Part shown: positions 16,515 through 25,755 of the stretch, in pieces
Numbering within the stretch: the first letter of the stretch is position 1
How the letters are laid out: each line of letters opens with the position of its first letter
Assembly (NCBI GenBank): GCA_018242625.1
Contig: JAFEBO010000006.1
Span: 177,132-241,131, forward strand
Origin: Planctomycetota bacterium
GTDB lineage: Bacteria > Planctomycetota > Phycisphaerae > Phycisphaerales > UBA1924
Reading direction: 5' to 3'
DNA: 64,000 bases
Position numbers and translations under genes: made by a program
Notes under the pieces: generated by a model
Told to the model about the DNA's origin: nothing
Seen by the model: only the letters and a program-made list of their open reading frames with translations
The model's database searches: none

Positions 16515-17462
16515 ATGACCCCCACCCCCACCCCCACCCCGACCCCCAAAGCGCTCCAACCCCTCTCCCTTGCAGACGCCGATGTCGTTGTCGCGCTGTT
16601 CCGGGAGGGAGCGGCGGCCTGCCGGTCGGCGCCCTGCCGGCGGGGATCGATCGATCTGGTCCGGGCGCCGGGGAGGCTGATCGCCACGGGGGATCTGCAC
16701 GACCATCCCCTCAACTTCAAGAAGCTTGTCGAGGCCGCGGGGCTGGGCAAGCCCGACCCCGCGCACCTGATACTGCACGAGATCATCCACCCGCCCAACC
16801 TGCTCAACGGCGTGGACTATTCCTACCGGGCGCTGGCCCGGGCCGCGGCGCTCAAGTCCGAATTCCCCGAGCACGTGCACATCCTCCTGGGAAATCACGA
16901 GCTCTCGCAGATCATGGGTGCGGGGATCGTGAAGGACGGCGTCCGCGTGGTGGAAGCGTTCAACGCCGGGCTGGACAACGTGTTCGCCGAGCGCGGGCCC
17001 GAAGTGCTGGAGGCGATCCGCGAGTTTGTGCTGGCGATGCCGCTCGCCCTCCGGTGCGAGTGCAACCGGCCGGACGGTTCGAGGGGAGTCGACATCCTGT
17101 GCGCCCACTCGCTGCCGGGCCTGGCGATGATGCAGCGCTTTGATCCGTCGGTGCTGTCGCGCGATCTGACGCCGCAGGACTACGAGCCGCGCACCGGAGC
17201 GGCGCACATCATGGTCTGGGGCCGCGGGTACGACGCCGAGCAGCTCGAGGATCTGGTCGAGCGCTGGGGCATCAACCTTTTCATACTGGGCCATGAAAAG
17301 GCGCCGTCGGGTGCGACGCTCGTACCCCCCAACGCCGTGGTGCTGAATACCGACCACGAGAACGGTGTCTACCTGCCCATCGATCTTTCCGATCCGCCCA
17401 GCGCATCGCAGGCGATGCAGCGGCTGGTGCGGCTCAATGACGACGCTGTCTTCAGCAGCTGA
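16515..17462 (+). CDS. Metallophosphoesterase (calcineurin-like)
   Basis: 315 residues. The metal-binding motifs are GDLHDH (about residue 60), GNHE (about 116) and a late GHE (about 260), with HSLPG supplying another His, so the dinuclear site looks complete. The family hydrolyses phosphomono- or diesters; the substrate is unknown. The N-terminus is encoded by five ACCCC(C/G) hexamers giving a Thr-Pro run right after the ATG. These could expand or contract in frame by slippage. It lies 78 bp after the kinase on the same strand, so a kinase/phosphatase partnership is possible but unproven. No signal peptide: cytosolic. Confidence 0.85.
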   Translation: MTPTPTPTPTPKALQPLSLADADVVVALFREGAAACRSAPCRRGSIDLVRAPGRLIATGDLHDHPLNFKKLVEAAGLGKPDPAHLILHEIIHPPNLLNGVDYSYRALARAAALKSEFPEHVHILLGNHELSQIMGAGIVKDGVRVVEAFNAGLDNVFAERGPEVLEAIREFVLAMPLALRCECNRPDGSRGVDILCAHSLPGLAMMQRFDPSVLSRDLTPQDYEPRTGAAHIMVWGRGYDAEQLEDLVERWGINLFILGHEKAPSGATLVPPNAVVLNTDHENGVYLPIDLSDPPSASQAMQRLVRLNDDAVFSS

Positions 17463-17565
17463 AAGCGGATCAGGGCATCTTCTGTTTCACATCAAAGAAA
17501 CTGCGCCACGCCTTGGCGCGTGGCGGCTGTTCGATCAGGTCGAACATGTTCAAGAACATGCCGCG

Positions 17566-19383
17566 TCACTCAAACCGAACGTCGTCCAGGTAGAACACGA
17601 CCGGCTTTCCCTGCCCGCCGACAGACCAGACAAAGCCGGTCTTGATGCAGGAGAGGTTGTTGTCCTTGAGGTCGATTTCGTAGAGCTTCCATTCTTTTGT
17701 CAGCGTCACCTTCTTGGAGAGGGCGGCGGTGTCGTGGTATTTCTTGTCGTTGCCGATCAGCCCCACCTTGAATTCGACATTTTCGCCGCCCGCTTCGCCG
17801 CGCGCCCAGAATGAGAGCTTCCTTGCGGCGGAAAGGTCGTAGCCGCCGGGCTGGTCGCCCCAGTCGTTGGCGGGACTCTGATACGCGACTCCGCCCCAGT
17901 TGTCCGGGGCGTTGTACTGCACTTTCAGACACGAAGCGCCGCTGTGCGGACGGTCGGAACACTTGCCGTCCATGGAGATAGCGCCGGTGTTGCCCATCCA
18001 GCCGGAGGCGGCGTACGCGCCTTCGGAGCCTTCGGCGTAAATCACCATGGGCAGCGTGGGCTTGGGGGCGCTGCCGGCATTCGCGCCGGTGACATGCAGA
18101 GGCACGTTGGCCACCGCGCCGCCGCCGTGATTGTCCGTGACGTACGCGTAGAGCCGGTAAACACCCCCCTGCTCGGGCATCTTCACCGTGACGTCGGAAT
18201 TCGACGATTTCACGATCGCCTGCGGATAGCTCGGGCGCTCTGCGACGGCGTCGCCGCCCACGCTGGGGTCCAATTCCGACTGCAGAACCCAGTTCACCCG
18301 GATCGGATCTCCGTCGGGATCCGAAGCCTTGAGCGTCGCGCTCACTGTTTCTCCGGCCTTGACGTCATCCTTTGTCAGGAGCTTGAGGGGCTCGACGACC
18401 GGCACGCGGTTGGCCGGCGGCTTGCCCGTCCAGACTTCCTGCAGCGCATCGATCCCTGCGGTGCGCTCGCGGCCGGGGGGCGGCAGAAACAATCCGAACC
18501 AGGTCATCGTTGCTTCTCGCTTGTTGTCCCAGATAAACGCGTACGAGCCGAGGCAGAGGCTGTCTTTCTCGAACTTGATGGCCGCATCGCGATAGATGGC
18601 GGCCTTTTCGGTGCTCGTCTTCTCGGGTGTGACGCCGAAGGAGTTCTTGGGTGTCTCCCAGGTGCCCGGCGGGCCGAACTCGGTCACCATGAACGGCTTG
18701 GTCATGCCCGAGGCGTGATACCGGTCGGGCAGGCTCAGCACACCCCCGTAGCTGTTGAGGCCCACGATGTCGATATCCGGGCAGTATTTGCGGATTGAGG
18801 GGAGTTTTTCGCCCCCGATCTCCGCGATGACTGTCATCGTCGGATGGTTTGGATCAACTTCCTTGATCATCTTGGCAATGTCGTTGACCGCTTTCCAGAT
18901 CTTGGGATTGTCGCCCTTCTCGTATCCCTCCATCTCGTTGCCGACGCCCCACAGGAGCACCGCGGGATGGTCTTTGTACTTCATGACCGCGGCCTTGGCC
19001 TTCTCGAACTGCGCACGCACTGCTTTTTCGTCGCCGTAGTTAAACCCGTGACGTTCGTGCTCAAGCCAGATGCCCACTGCGACCGTCAAGCCGGCGGCCT
19101 GCGCCTCGTCGAGGACCTTTTCGATGTTGTCCGCGCCCCACGTCCGCTTGGAGTTGCCACCGGCGGCGGCGAGCGTTTTGACATCGCCATCTCCGCCGCC
19201 GCCACGGACAAAGTACGGCTTGCCCTCGCGCATGAGCTGCCAGCGGCCGTCTTTCTGAACCAGCTCGACCTTGACCGGCGCCCCACAGGCGAGTTCGGCC
19301 GGGACCGATGCGGCGAACGCGATGGCTCCGATCAACACGGCGCCAAGATGCGACTTCCCGGGCTTGCTTGCGAACAGTTGCAT
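17566..19383 (-). CDS. Secreted glycoside hydrolase (GH2/GH5-like TIM barrel) with C-terminal binding domain
   Basis: 605 residues from ATG 19383 with GGAGG upstream. Signal peptide of about 34 residues ending near ACGA. The catalytic barrel resembles the GH2 C-terminal/GH5 fold: HPAVLLWGVGNEMEGYEKG gives the Asn-Glu acid/base pair and FMVTEFGPPGTWE the nucleophile Glu. A central Ig-like segment (about residues 350-440, LKASDPDGDPIRVNWVL) is followed by a jelly-roll carbohydrate-binding-like domain (WARGEAGGENVEFKVGLIG ... VVFYLDDVRFE). It probably degrades an exopolysaccharide; specificity cannot be read. No dockerin or PEP-CTERM tail, so it is likely released or periplasmic. Confidence 0.82.
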   Translation of the reverse strand: MQLFASKPGKSHLGAVLIGAIAFAASVPAELACGAPVKVELVQKDGRWQLMREGKPYFVRGGGGDGDVKTLAAAGGNSKRTWGADNIEKVLDEAQAAGLTVAVGIWLEHERHGFNYGDEKAVRAQFEKAKAAVMKYKDHPAVLLWGVGNEMEGYEKGDNPKIWKAVNDIAKMIKEVDPNHPTMTVIAEIGGEKLPSIRKYCPDIDIVGLNSYGGVLSLPDRYHASGMTKPFMVTEFGPPGTWETPKNSFGVTPEKTSTEKAAIYRDAAIKFEKDSLCLGSYAFIWDNKREATMTWFGLFLPPPGRERTAGIDALQEVWTGKPPANRVPVVEPLKLLTKDDVKAGETVSATLKASDPDGDPIRVNWVLQSELDPSVGGDAVAERPSYPQAIVKSSNSDVTVKMPEQGGVYRLYAYVTDNHGGGAVANVPLHVTGANAGSAPKPTLPMVIYAEGSEGAYAASGWMGNTGAISMDGKCSDRPHSGASCLKVQYNAPDNWGGVAYQSPANDWGDQPGGYDLSAARKLSFWARGEAGGENVEFKVGLIGNDKKYHDTAALSKKVTLTKEWKLYEIDLKDNNLSCIKTGFVWSVGGQGKPVVFYLDDVRFE

Positions 19384-19600
19384 GAATCGACCTCCAGGTA
19401 TCCGCTCCTCGCGGTAGCGGGTTGAGAGTACCGCTCGCGCGGCGTGTGCCGGTCATGTAACTGTCCAGAATTCCAATGAAACAAGAGGGTTCCGACCGCT
19501 CTTCCGCCGGTTATTCTGAACACAGGAAAAGCGTCGGGATTCGCACCCGCGGCGCCCCCCGACCGTACAGCATGGTGCTCAACCCGGAGCGCGCGCCCCT

Positions 19601-22579
19601 TTGCAATTGATCGCACAACAACCATTTCTCGCTTCCATCGGCTTTGCCCATCCCGAGTGGTTGCTCGCCATCCCGACACTCTGGGCTGTGGCGCTCTGGA
19701 TCGGCCGACGATCGATCGGTGCCGAGCGGGGCGGCCGGCGGACGCTTGGGATGGCCCTGCGCTGCCTGGTCTTTGGTCTCCTGTGCGTCTGTCTCGCCGA
19801 GCCCGAACTGCGGCGCAAGGCCACCGATGTGGCCGTTGTCGCGGTCATGGATGTCAGCGATTCGGTGCCCGCCGATCAGCAGCGCCGCGCCATGTCTTAC
19901 CTGGATGCATCGCTGCAGAACCGGCACGGCTCGGATCGCTTCGGGCTGATCACTGTGGCCAAAGATGCGCTGGTGCAGTCCCTTCCCGCGGCCGCCGGGG
20001 CGCACGCGGAATCCGGTTTTCTGGGTTCGACCGACGCGACCGACCTCGAGAGCGGCATCCAGCTCGCCCGGGGCCTTCTCCCCCCCGATGCCGGCGGACG
20101 CATCGTTCTGCTCACGGATGGAAATCAGAACCGCGGTGAGGCTCGAGAGGCCGCCCGATCGCTCAGCAACGCGGGGATTCCGATCGATGTCGTTCCCATG
20201 CAGTACGACCGGAGCGACGCGGTGCGTGTGGACGGTGTAACGGCGCCTGCGTGGACACGCGAGGGCGAGATCATCAACGTGCGTGTGCTCATGCACTCCG
20301 GGCGCGAGGCCCAGGGCCGGCTTCAGCTGCTGCTCAATGGGCAGCCGCTCGATCTTGATCCGGATTCGCCGGCGACCTCGATTCCGATGACGCTCCGCGC
20401 CGGGGACCAGGTCTTCTCGCTGCCGATCAAGCTGCCCCCGGGCTCGACGCACCAGATCAAGGCTGTCTTTGAACCCGCCGATATGTCGGTGTCTGTGCCG
20501 CAGCTCCTGACCGCGCAGACGGCGGTGTTTACGAGCGACAAGGCCCAGGTCCTGTTGATCGCCGACTCGCGTGAGGCGAGCGCCCCTCTTCTCAAGGCGA
20601 TCCAGTCGGAGAACGTTCGCGTCAATGTGGTGCCCGCTTCCGAAGCGCCCTCTTCGCTTGCCGAATGGTCCGCGTACGACGCCGTGATCCTCTTTGACCA
20701 GCCCGCGTACTCGTTCTCTCAGCAGCAGCAGGAGGACCTGGTCCGCTACGTCAACGACTCGGGTGGCGGGCTGCTGATGATCGGCGGTCCCAACAGCTTC
20801 GGAGCGGGAGGATGGATCGGAACGTCGCTCGCGGATGCGCTGCCGATCCGCCTCGATCCGCCGCAGAAGCGCCAGATGCCCATGGGCGCCCTGGCCCTCA
20901 TCATCGATGCCTCCGGATCGATGGGTTCGGGCGTCAAAGGCACCGACATGACCCAGCAGCAGATCGCCGATGAGGCGGCGGTGCTGGCGGTGCGCGGTCT
21001 GTCTCGTTACGACCAGGTGACCGTGATCGCGTTCAGCGGCGAGCCGGAAGTGGTCGTCCCGCTGATGTCCTGCGCCGACCCCGAGGGCATCGCGCGGAAG
21101 ATCCGCTCGATCGGTCCCGGGGGCGGCACAAACCTCTTCCCGGCCATGGACGCGGCCGCGGAAGAACTCTCGCGCACAAAGGCGGGTGTGAAGCACATCA
21201 TCATCCTGACGGACGGGCAGACGGAAGGGGATCCGGCCGACGGTCTTGCCCGCGCTGCCAAGCTCAAATCGCACAACATCACGATCTCCACGGTGGCGAT
21301 CGGCGATATGTCCAACGACCCGCTGCTGACAAACATCGCCAAGACGGCGGGCGGCCGGTTCTACAACGTCAAGAGCGAGAACTCCTGGGCGGTTCTGCCG
21401 CAAATCTTCATCAAGGAGGCTCAGACCGTCCGGCGCTCGCTCATCTGGGAAGGCACGGGCTTCTCACCCAAGCCGGATTTTCTCGGGGAATCGATGCGGG
21501 GCATCTCTCTTCCGCTCCCGGCGATCACCGGTTACGTGGTCGCGGCGGATCGGCCCGGGCTCGCGACCGTCGCTCTGCGTGGGCCCGAGAACGATCCGAT
21601 CCTCGCCCAATGGCAGCGCGGGCTGGGACGGGTGATCACGTTTGCCAGCGACGCCACCTCGCGCTGGAATGCGGGCTGGGTTTCCTGGGGGGGCTACAAG
21701 CCATTCTGGGAGCAGCAGATCAAGTGGGTTGCGCGTCCGTCGGGCGATTCCAACGCCCGCGTCGCCGTGGAGGACCGGGGTTCAAAGTCGCGCGTCATTG
21801 TTGAGCTGGTGGATGCGGCGGGAGAGCGCATGAACTTCGCGTCGCTCCGTGGGCGTGTTGCTCGCCCCGTCGGCGGCACGCAGTCGTCCGCCGATGTCAC
21901 GTTCGAGCAGGTTGGACCCGGACGCTATGAAGCGGAAGTGGATGCGCAGGACCCCGGCCTTCACCTGGTCTCGATCCGCTACGAAGCGCCGGGGAGCAAT
22001 GGCACCAAGATCAGCGGGGCCGTGCGTGCCGCGATCGAGCGGCGTGCGGGGAATGAACTGCTCCGGCCGCTGCCGAACGCGGAACTGCTGCGCGATGTAT
22101 CGAGCGCCACGCACGGCCTTGTGCTGGCCGCGGGGCCTGCCGGGACGGACCTCTGGTCGCGCGAAAGCGTGAAAATGCCGGAGACGGCGCGCCCGATCTG
22201 GAGCCATCTTGCGCTTGCGCTCGCGGCGCTCTTCCTCGCCGATGTCGCCGTTCGGCGAATCTGGATCGACGCCGACACGCTTGTGCGCTCTGTCCGCAAG
22301 CTTTTCGGAAAGGCCCCCCCGGCCGCGTCGGGTGCGCTCTCCACACTTTCGGCGACCAAGGCTCGCGCCGCGGCGGCGATGCCCAAGGCCGAGACGACGA
22401 CTCCGCTTCCGCCTTTGGCCACCAGCGGCGAACCGGCCGAGCTCAAGCTCGACCTCGAAGCTCCCAAGCCGGTTGTTCAATCGCAGCGCAAGCCCGCAGA
22501 ACCTCCCGCGGCCGGCGACATGATGTCCCGCCTGCGCGGCGCGAAAAACCGTGCCCGCGACGACGCCGACAGCCAATAA
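19601..22579 (+). CDS. Large VWA-domain membrane protein with glutamine amidotransferase-like core
   Basis: 992 residues. The N-terminal helices (FAHPEWLLAIPTLWAVALWI and a second near 50-65) resemble BatA-type aerotolerance proteins. A first degenerate VWA (VAVMDVSDSVP) is followed by a class I amidotransferase-like fold (YDAVILFDQPAY...GGGLLMIGGPNSFGAGGW). A second VWA has an intact MIDAS-type motif, IIDASGSMG with later TDGQTEGD. A C-terminal helix (about 865-885, SHLALALAALFLADVAV) and a Pro/Ala tail close it. Such proteins sit in the membrane with VWA domains outside, probably binding partner proteins through a metal. The start is TTG 19601; GGAG lies 11 nt upstream, inside a 13-codon frame that overlaps the start. 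Confidence 0.85.
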   Translation: MQLIAQQPFLASIGFAHPEWLLAIPTLWAVALWIGRRSIGAERGGRRTLGMALRCLVFGLLCVCLAEPELRRKATDVAVVAVMDVSDSVPADQQRRAMSYLDASLQNRHGSDRFGLITVAKDALVQSLPAAAGAHAESGFLGSTDATDLESGIQLARGLLPPDAGGRIVLLTDGNQNRGEAREAARSLSNAGIPIDVVPMQYDRSDAVRVDGVTAPAWTREGEIINVRVLMHSGREAQGRLQLLLNGQPLDLDPDSPATSIPMTLRAGDQVFSLPIKLPPGSTHQIKAVFEPADMSVSVPQLLTAQTAVFTSDKAQVLLIADSREASAPLLKAIQSENVRVNVVPASEAPSSLAEWSAYDAVILFDQPAYSFSQQQQEDLVRYVNDSGGGLLMIGGPNSFGAGGWIGTSLADALPIRLDPPQKRQMPMGALALIIDASGSMGSGVKGTDMTQQQIADEAAVLAVRGLSRYDQVTVIAFSGEPEVVVPLMSCADPEGIARKIRSIGPGGGTNLFPAMDAAAEELSRTKAGVKHIIILTDGQTEGDPADGLARAAKLKSHNITISTVAIGDMSNDPLLTNIAKTAGGRFYNVKSENSWAVLPQIFIKEAQTVRRSLIWEGTGFSPKPDFLGESMRGISLPLPAITGYVVAADRPGLATVALRGPENDPILAQWQRGLGRVITFASDATSRWNAGWVSWGGYKPFWEQQIKWVARPSGDSNARVAVEDRGSKSRVIVELVDAAGERMNFASLRGRVARPVGGTQSSADVTFEQVGPGRYEAEVDAQDPGLHLVSIRYEAPGSNGTKISGAVRAAIERRAGNELLRPLPNAELLRDVSSATHGLVLAAGPAGTDLWSRESVKMPETARPIWSHLALALAALFLADVAVRRIWIDADTLVRSVRKLFGKAPPAASGALSTLSATKARAAAAMPKAETTTPLPPLATSGEPAELKLDLEAPKPVVQSQRKPAEPPAAGDMMSRLRGAKNRARDDADSQ

Positions 22580-22642
22580 CCTGAGTCCGGACGCGAGGAC
22601 CGCGCTGCGAAAGTTGTCGCAACGAATTCCCAAGAACCGGGC

Positions 22643-23263
22643 ATGGAGCTGTTTGCCGCCGTCTGCGTAGGGCTTGGCCTGTCGGCCGCGGGCGGGCTGC
22701 GCTTATTTGTGCCGCTGCTCATCGCCGGGCTGGGCCACCGCTTCGGCCTGGTTGAACTGGCCCCTGCGCTGAGCTGGGTGAGTTCGCTCCCGTCGATCTG
22801 TGTGCTGGTGGTGCTGTGCATTGTGGAGGGCACGGCGTATTGCATCCCGGCGGTGGACCACGCGCTGGACGTCGCCAAGGCTCCGGCGGGCTGGATCGCG
22901 GGCGCTCTGATCTCGGCCGGACTGCTCGCCCCCGAACTGCACAGCGCACTTCATTCCTTCGGAAGCACGGGAACGTTCGGAGAGGCCGTCTACGCGCTGG
23001 GAATCGGGACCGCGGCCCTTTCGGGCGCGGGCGTTGCCGCGGCCACACAGCTCACGGCCGCGGGAGGTCGCGTCGCCACGACGGCCACGACCGGCGGACT
23101 TGGCAATCCGATTTACGCGGCGGTCGAATCGCTGCTCGCGACGGCGGCGAGCATTCTGGCTGTTCTCACGCCGATCGTGCTGGCGCTTCTTGCGGTGCTT
23201 GGGTTGTCGTTCGCGTGGATGCTGATCCGCCGGCGCGCGGTCGCTCGTGTTACTGCGGCTTAG
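22643..23263 (+). CDS. DUF4126 family membrane protein
   Basis: 206 residues with about five hydrophobic stretches. The opening GLGLSAAGGLRLFVPLLIAG and the LPSICVLVVLCIVEGTAYCI...VDHALD block are characteristic of DUF4126. The function of this family is unknown. ATG at 22643 is the first in frame. It lies 63 bp after the VWA gene on the same strand and could share its transcript. Its end overlaps the end of the convergent lipoprotein gene by 14 bp. Confidence 0.85.
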   Translation: MELFAAVCVGLGLSAAGGLRLFVPLLIAGLGHRFGLVELAPALSWVSSLPSICVLVVLCIVEGTAYCIPAVDHALDVAKAPAGWIAGALISAGLLAPELHSALHSFGSTGTFGEAVYALGIGTAALSGAGVAAATQLTAAGGRVATTATTGGLGNPIYAAVESLLATAASILAVLTPIVLALLAVLGLSFAWMLIRRRAVARVTAA

Positions 23264-24032
23264 GAAGCGGCGCGGGCTTGGCCGTGCCCGGATTGCCCTT
23301 GACGGGCTTCTCGATCTCGCTGTCGGGTGTGGACTCCGAGGTATCGCCGCCCAGGGTGTTGCGCATTGAATTGATCGCGTCGTCCTGATCCTCGCCGAGA
23401 ATCTTGGGAAGAGTCTTGATGGGCATCATCGCGTAACTCCGCTCCATGAGGAGCGACATGCGCTTAGCCCGCGAAACGTCCTTCGGCACGCTCAGCCCGC
23501 TGGCAAACTGGGAAGACCCGAGCCGATCCACGAATCCGGGTGTGCGCGCGGTCAGCCGCATCGAGGCTCCCCGGAGCGTGCCGCCGAAGCTGCTGTCACC
23601 CGCGGTCCCGCTCGGAAGCAGGAAGCCGCCTCCTGAGTACATCCCCATCTGCCCTTCGGCCAGCACAAGCTGGCGCACCGTTGCAGAGCTGGCTGTGAAC
23701 TCGATCGGCGTCGAACCGGCCTTGGGCGCCAGGAACATGTGCACGTGGATAAGGCTGCCGGAGAACTGGGTGAGGTCTGCCCCGTCGGCGAAGGTTTCGG
23801 GGGGCAGATCGGAGAGGAAAAAGTCCGCCGTGTTCACATCCGACGAGTAGTAGGCCTGATAACGAGGTGTGACGTTGAGAAAAGTGCCCTGTTCGACCGA
23901 GGAAAGGGCTGTGCCCCGGGTGAGTCCCCCGCTGAAAACGCCGCAGGAAGGGCACAGCAGGCACCCGACCAACACTCCCATCGCCGGCAGGGCAAGTGGG
24001 GGTAACCGGAAAAAGGGCCCTCTGGATCGCAT
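23250..24032 (-). CDS. Predicted lipoprotein, 260 aa
   Basis: A signal segment (MRSRGPFFRLPPLALPAMGV, then LVGCLLCPSCGVF) offers lipobox-like Cys at LLCPSC. The mature domain has beta-strand-rich patterns (TPRYQAYYSSDVNTADFFLS, GSLIHVHMFLAPKAG) and a low-complexity C-terminus. It resembles a planctomycete family of envelope lipoproteins in which a small molecule or partner is unknown. Start at ATG 24032: TAGTCT ends seven nt upstream, with no Shine-Dalgarno, as for other leaderless-type genes; a longer frame to 24128 lacks support. It converges on the DUF4126 gene with a 14-bp overlap and is divergent from the repeat protein at 24150. Confidence 0.7.
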   Translation of the reverse strand: MRSRGPFFRLPPLALPAMGVLVGCLLCPSCGVFSGGLTRGTALSSVEQGTFLNVTPRYQAYYSSDVNTADFFLSDLPPETFADGADLTQFSGSLIHVHMFLAPKAGSTPIEFTASSATVRQLVLAEGQMGMYSGGGFLLPSGTAGDSSFGGTLRGASMRLTARTPGFVDRLGSSQFASGLSVPKDVSRAKRMSLLMERSYAMMPIKTLPKILGEDQDDAINSMRNTLGGDTSESTPDSEIEKPVKGNPGTAKPAPLPKPQ

Positions 24033-24149
24033 ATCGGGTAGACTATTGGGGGGCATGGGAAGCAGGGGAAACCGGGCTCGTCGGGGAACAGGCAGGCAGA
24101 CTCCGGACGAACGGGGTGGAACAGACATGTGGGGCTTGGAGCCAGGACA

Positions 24150-25724
24150 ATGAAGACGGGCCGAAGCGTATCGGGTTTGAGCTCGGTTGTGGGCGCGGGC
24201 GCGGTTCTTTGGATCGCCGGCCTTGCCGCCGCCATCGCGCCCACCCCCGGGGCACCAAATTCCTTTTCCATGGCTTCACCCGGTTTGGGGAGAGGCTTTG
24301 GGGGTCCCGTCGGAGGCGGATTCCCGGGGACGAGGCTCGGGCCGATCACGATGTCGAGCGCGCCCGTCTTCGCTCCGCGCGTGGGAGCCGGCACCGCGGC
24401 CGCGATTAGGTACACCCCGCAGACATCGGCCGCCTTTGCGCCGCGTTCGAGCGCGGGCATGATGCGCGCTTCGGCGGATTTCCCCGCGCCGCCTCCCGCC
24501 TCGTCTGTCCCCAGCGTGCCGAGCGTTCCGAGGGTGCAGCCGCCGATGGCGCCGGCCAATCAATTCCCGACGGGTCCGTCAAATCTCCCGGGCACGCTTC
24601 CCGCGCTCAATTCGAACACGCTTCCGGCGCTCAACTCCAACACACTGCCCGCTCTGAATTCCAACACACTGCCGGCCCTCAATTCAAACACGCTGCCTGC
24701 CCTGAATTCCAACACCGCCCCGCTGCTCAACTCCGGGGTGGTCCCGATCCTGAATTCCGGGACTTCTCCTTCTCTCAATTCCGGCACGCTTCCCGTGCTG
24801 CACTCGCCGGCCGCCCCGGGCTTTAACGGGACAACCTCATCTGCGGCGCTCGCCAATCTTCCGCAGGCGACACCCACCACACCATCGGGCAATGCATGTC
24901 CGTTGCCGCCGCCCAATCCGGGATGTCCGGTTTACTGCCCGCCGGGGTGGAACTGGTTTCCCTATTACAACAGCGCGGTGCTGTGGAACGGCACGAACTA
25001 CGTCGTTTACTACAACGGCTATCCCGTCCCGACCTACGTCCCCGGGCCGTTCGGAGGGGTGACGTATCTCTACGACTCGAATCTTCTGCCCGGCGGAACT
25101 CTGCAGCAGGCGCCGCAGACGCAGCCTCAGTCCGCCCAGCCGCCGACACCGACGCCGTTTGATATCGGCATCGCGGCATTCCGCAGCGGTCAGGCGCAGG
25201 CCGCGGCACGCATCCTCAACGATGTCGTTACCCGCGATCGCGAGGACACATCGGCGATGCGGATTCTCTCGCTTGCGCTGCTCGAACTCCGCGAGCCCGA
25301 CAACGCCGCCGCCATGATGCGGCAGGCGTATCGGATTGACCCCACGCTCTGCTCGCAGATCATTGATTCGGATGCGCTGGGGCTGAGCGCCTCGAGACGC
25401 ACGACGCTGATCAACCGCGCCTCGGAATATGCCAACCGCGTCGGCAGCGCTTCGGGGTGGCTGACCGTTGCCGTGCTCATGCAGGCCGACGGGCGTTACG
25501 AGTTGGCCCGCAAGATGCTCAAGAAGGCCGCCAATGAGGGGCTTGAGCCCGCCGTGGTCAACGCGTTTGAAGCGGCCATCGCAACGAAGCTTCCGCTATC
25601 GGCTCCCAGGCAGTCCAAGCCCGTCGCCCCCAAGCCGACCAATCAGACGACCGCTCAGCCGCCCGCCCCGGCTGCGGCCCAGCCCGCCGCCCCGGCGATG
25701 GGCGAGCCTGATCCCTCGAACTGA
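24150..25724 (+). CDS. Secreted repeat-rich TPR protein
   Basis: 524 residues from ATG 24150 (GGAG/AGGA upstream). Signal-like N-terminus (VVGAGAVLWIAGLAAAIAP), then a Pro/Ala/Gly-rich disordered region. Nine octapeptide units of the form T-L-P-A-L-N-S-N follow, five of them exact. Next is a Cys- and aromatic-rich block (CPVYCPPGWNWFPYYNSAVL, GTNYVVYYNGYPVP) and a TPR-like helical domain (FDIGIAAFRSGQAQAAARIL ... DTSAMRILSLALLELREP), ending in a Pro/Ala tail. The Trp/Tyr block with YYNGYP resembles small surface-exposed modules. Probably periplasmic or outer-surface, acting by protein binding; no enzyme motif seen. Confidence 0.75.
   Translation: MKTGRSVSGLSSVVGAGAVLWIAGLAAAIAPTPGAPNSFSMASPGLGRGFGGPVGGGFPGTRLGPITMSSAPVFAPRVGAGTAAAIRYTPQTSAAFAPRSSAGMMRASADFPAPPPASSVPSVPSVPRVQPPMAPANQFPTGPSNLPGTLPALNSNTLPALNSNTLPALNSNTLPALNSNTLPALNSNTAPLLNSGVVPILNSGTSPSLNSGTLPVLHSPAAPGFNGTTSSAALANLPQATPTTPSGNACPLPPPNPGCPVYCPPGWNWFPYYNSAVLWNGTNYVVYYNGYPVPTYVPGPFGGVTYLYDSNLLPGGTLQQAPQTQPQSAQPPTPTPFDIGIAAFRSGQAQAAARILNDVVTRDREDTSAMRILSLALLELREPDNAAAMMRQAYRIDPTLCSQIIDSDALGLSASRRTTLINRASEYANRVGSASGWLTVAVLMQADGRYELARKMLKKAANEGLEPAVVNAFEAAIATKLPLSAPRQSKPVAPKPTNQTTAQPPAPAAAQPAAPAMGEPDPSN
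24594..24809 (+). repeat. 24-bp tandem repeat encoding nine octapeptides
   Basis: Nine in-frame 24-bp units encode TLPALNSN (five copies), then TAPLLNSG, VVPILNSG, TSPSLNSG and TLPVLHSP. The DNA differs at wobble positions between copies while the first five peptides are identical, which points to selection on the protein rather than very recent duplication. Confidence 0.9.
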
Positions 25725-25755
25725 TGCCAGAAACTTTCGGGAAGCCGGTCGCGGT

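Noticed and set aside
15348..17357. 669-codon minus-strand frame across the kinase and phosphoesterase
   Set aside because: Spans two well-supported plus-strand genes and an intergenic region; composition is shadow-like.
19511..21403. 630-codon minus-strand frame antisense to the VWA gene
   Set aside because: Arg/Gly/Leu-rich complement of a clear VWA protein.
24594..24809. CRISPR-like regular repeat
   Set aside because: The 24-bp units have no spacers and are in frame within a coding gene, encoding octapeptides.
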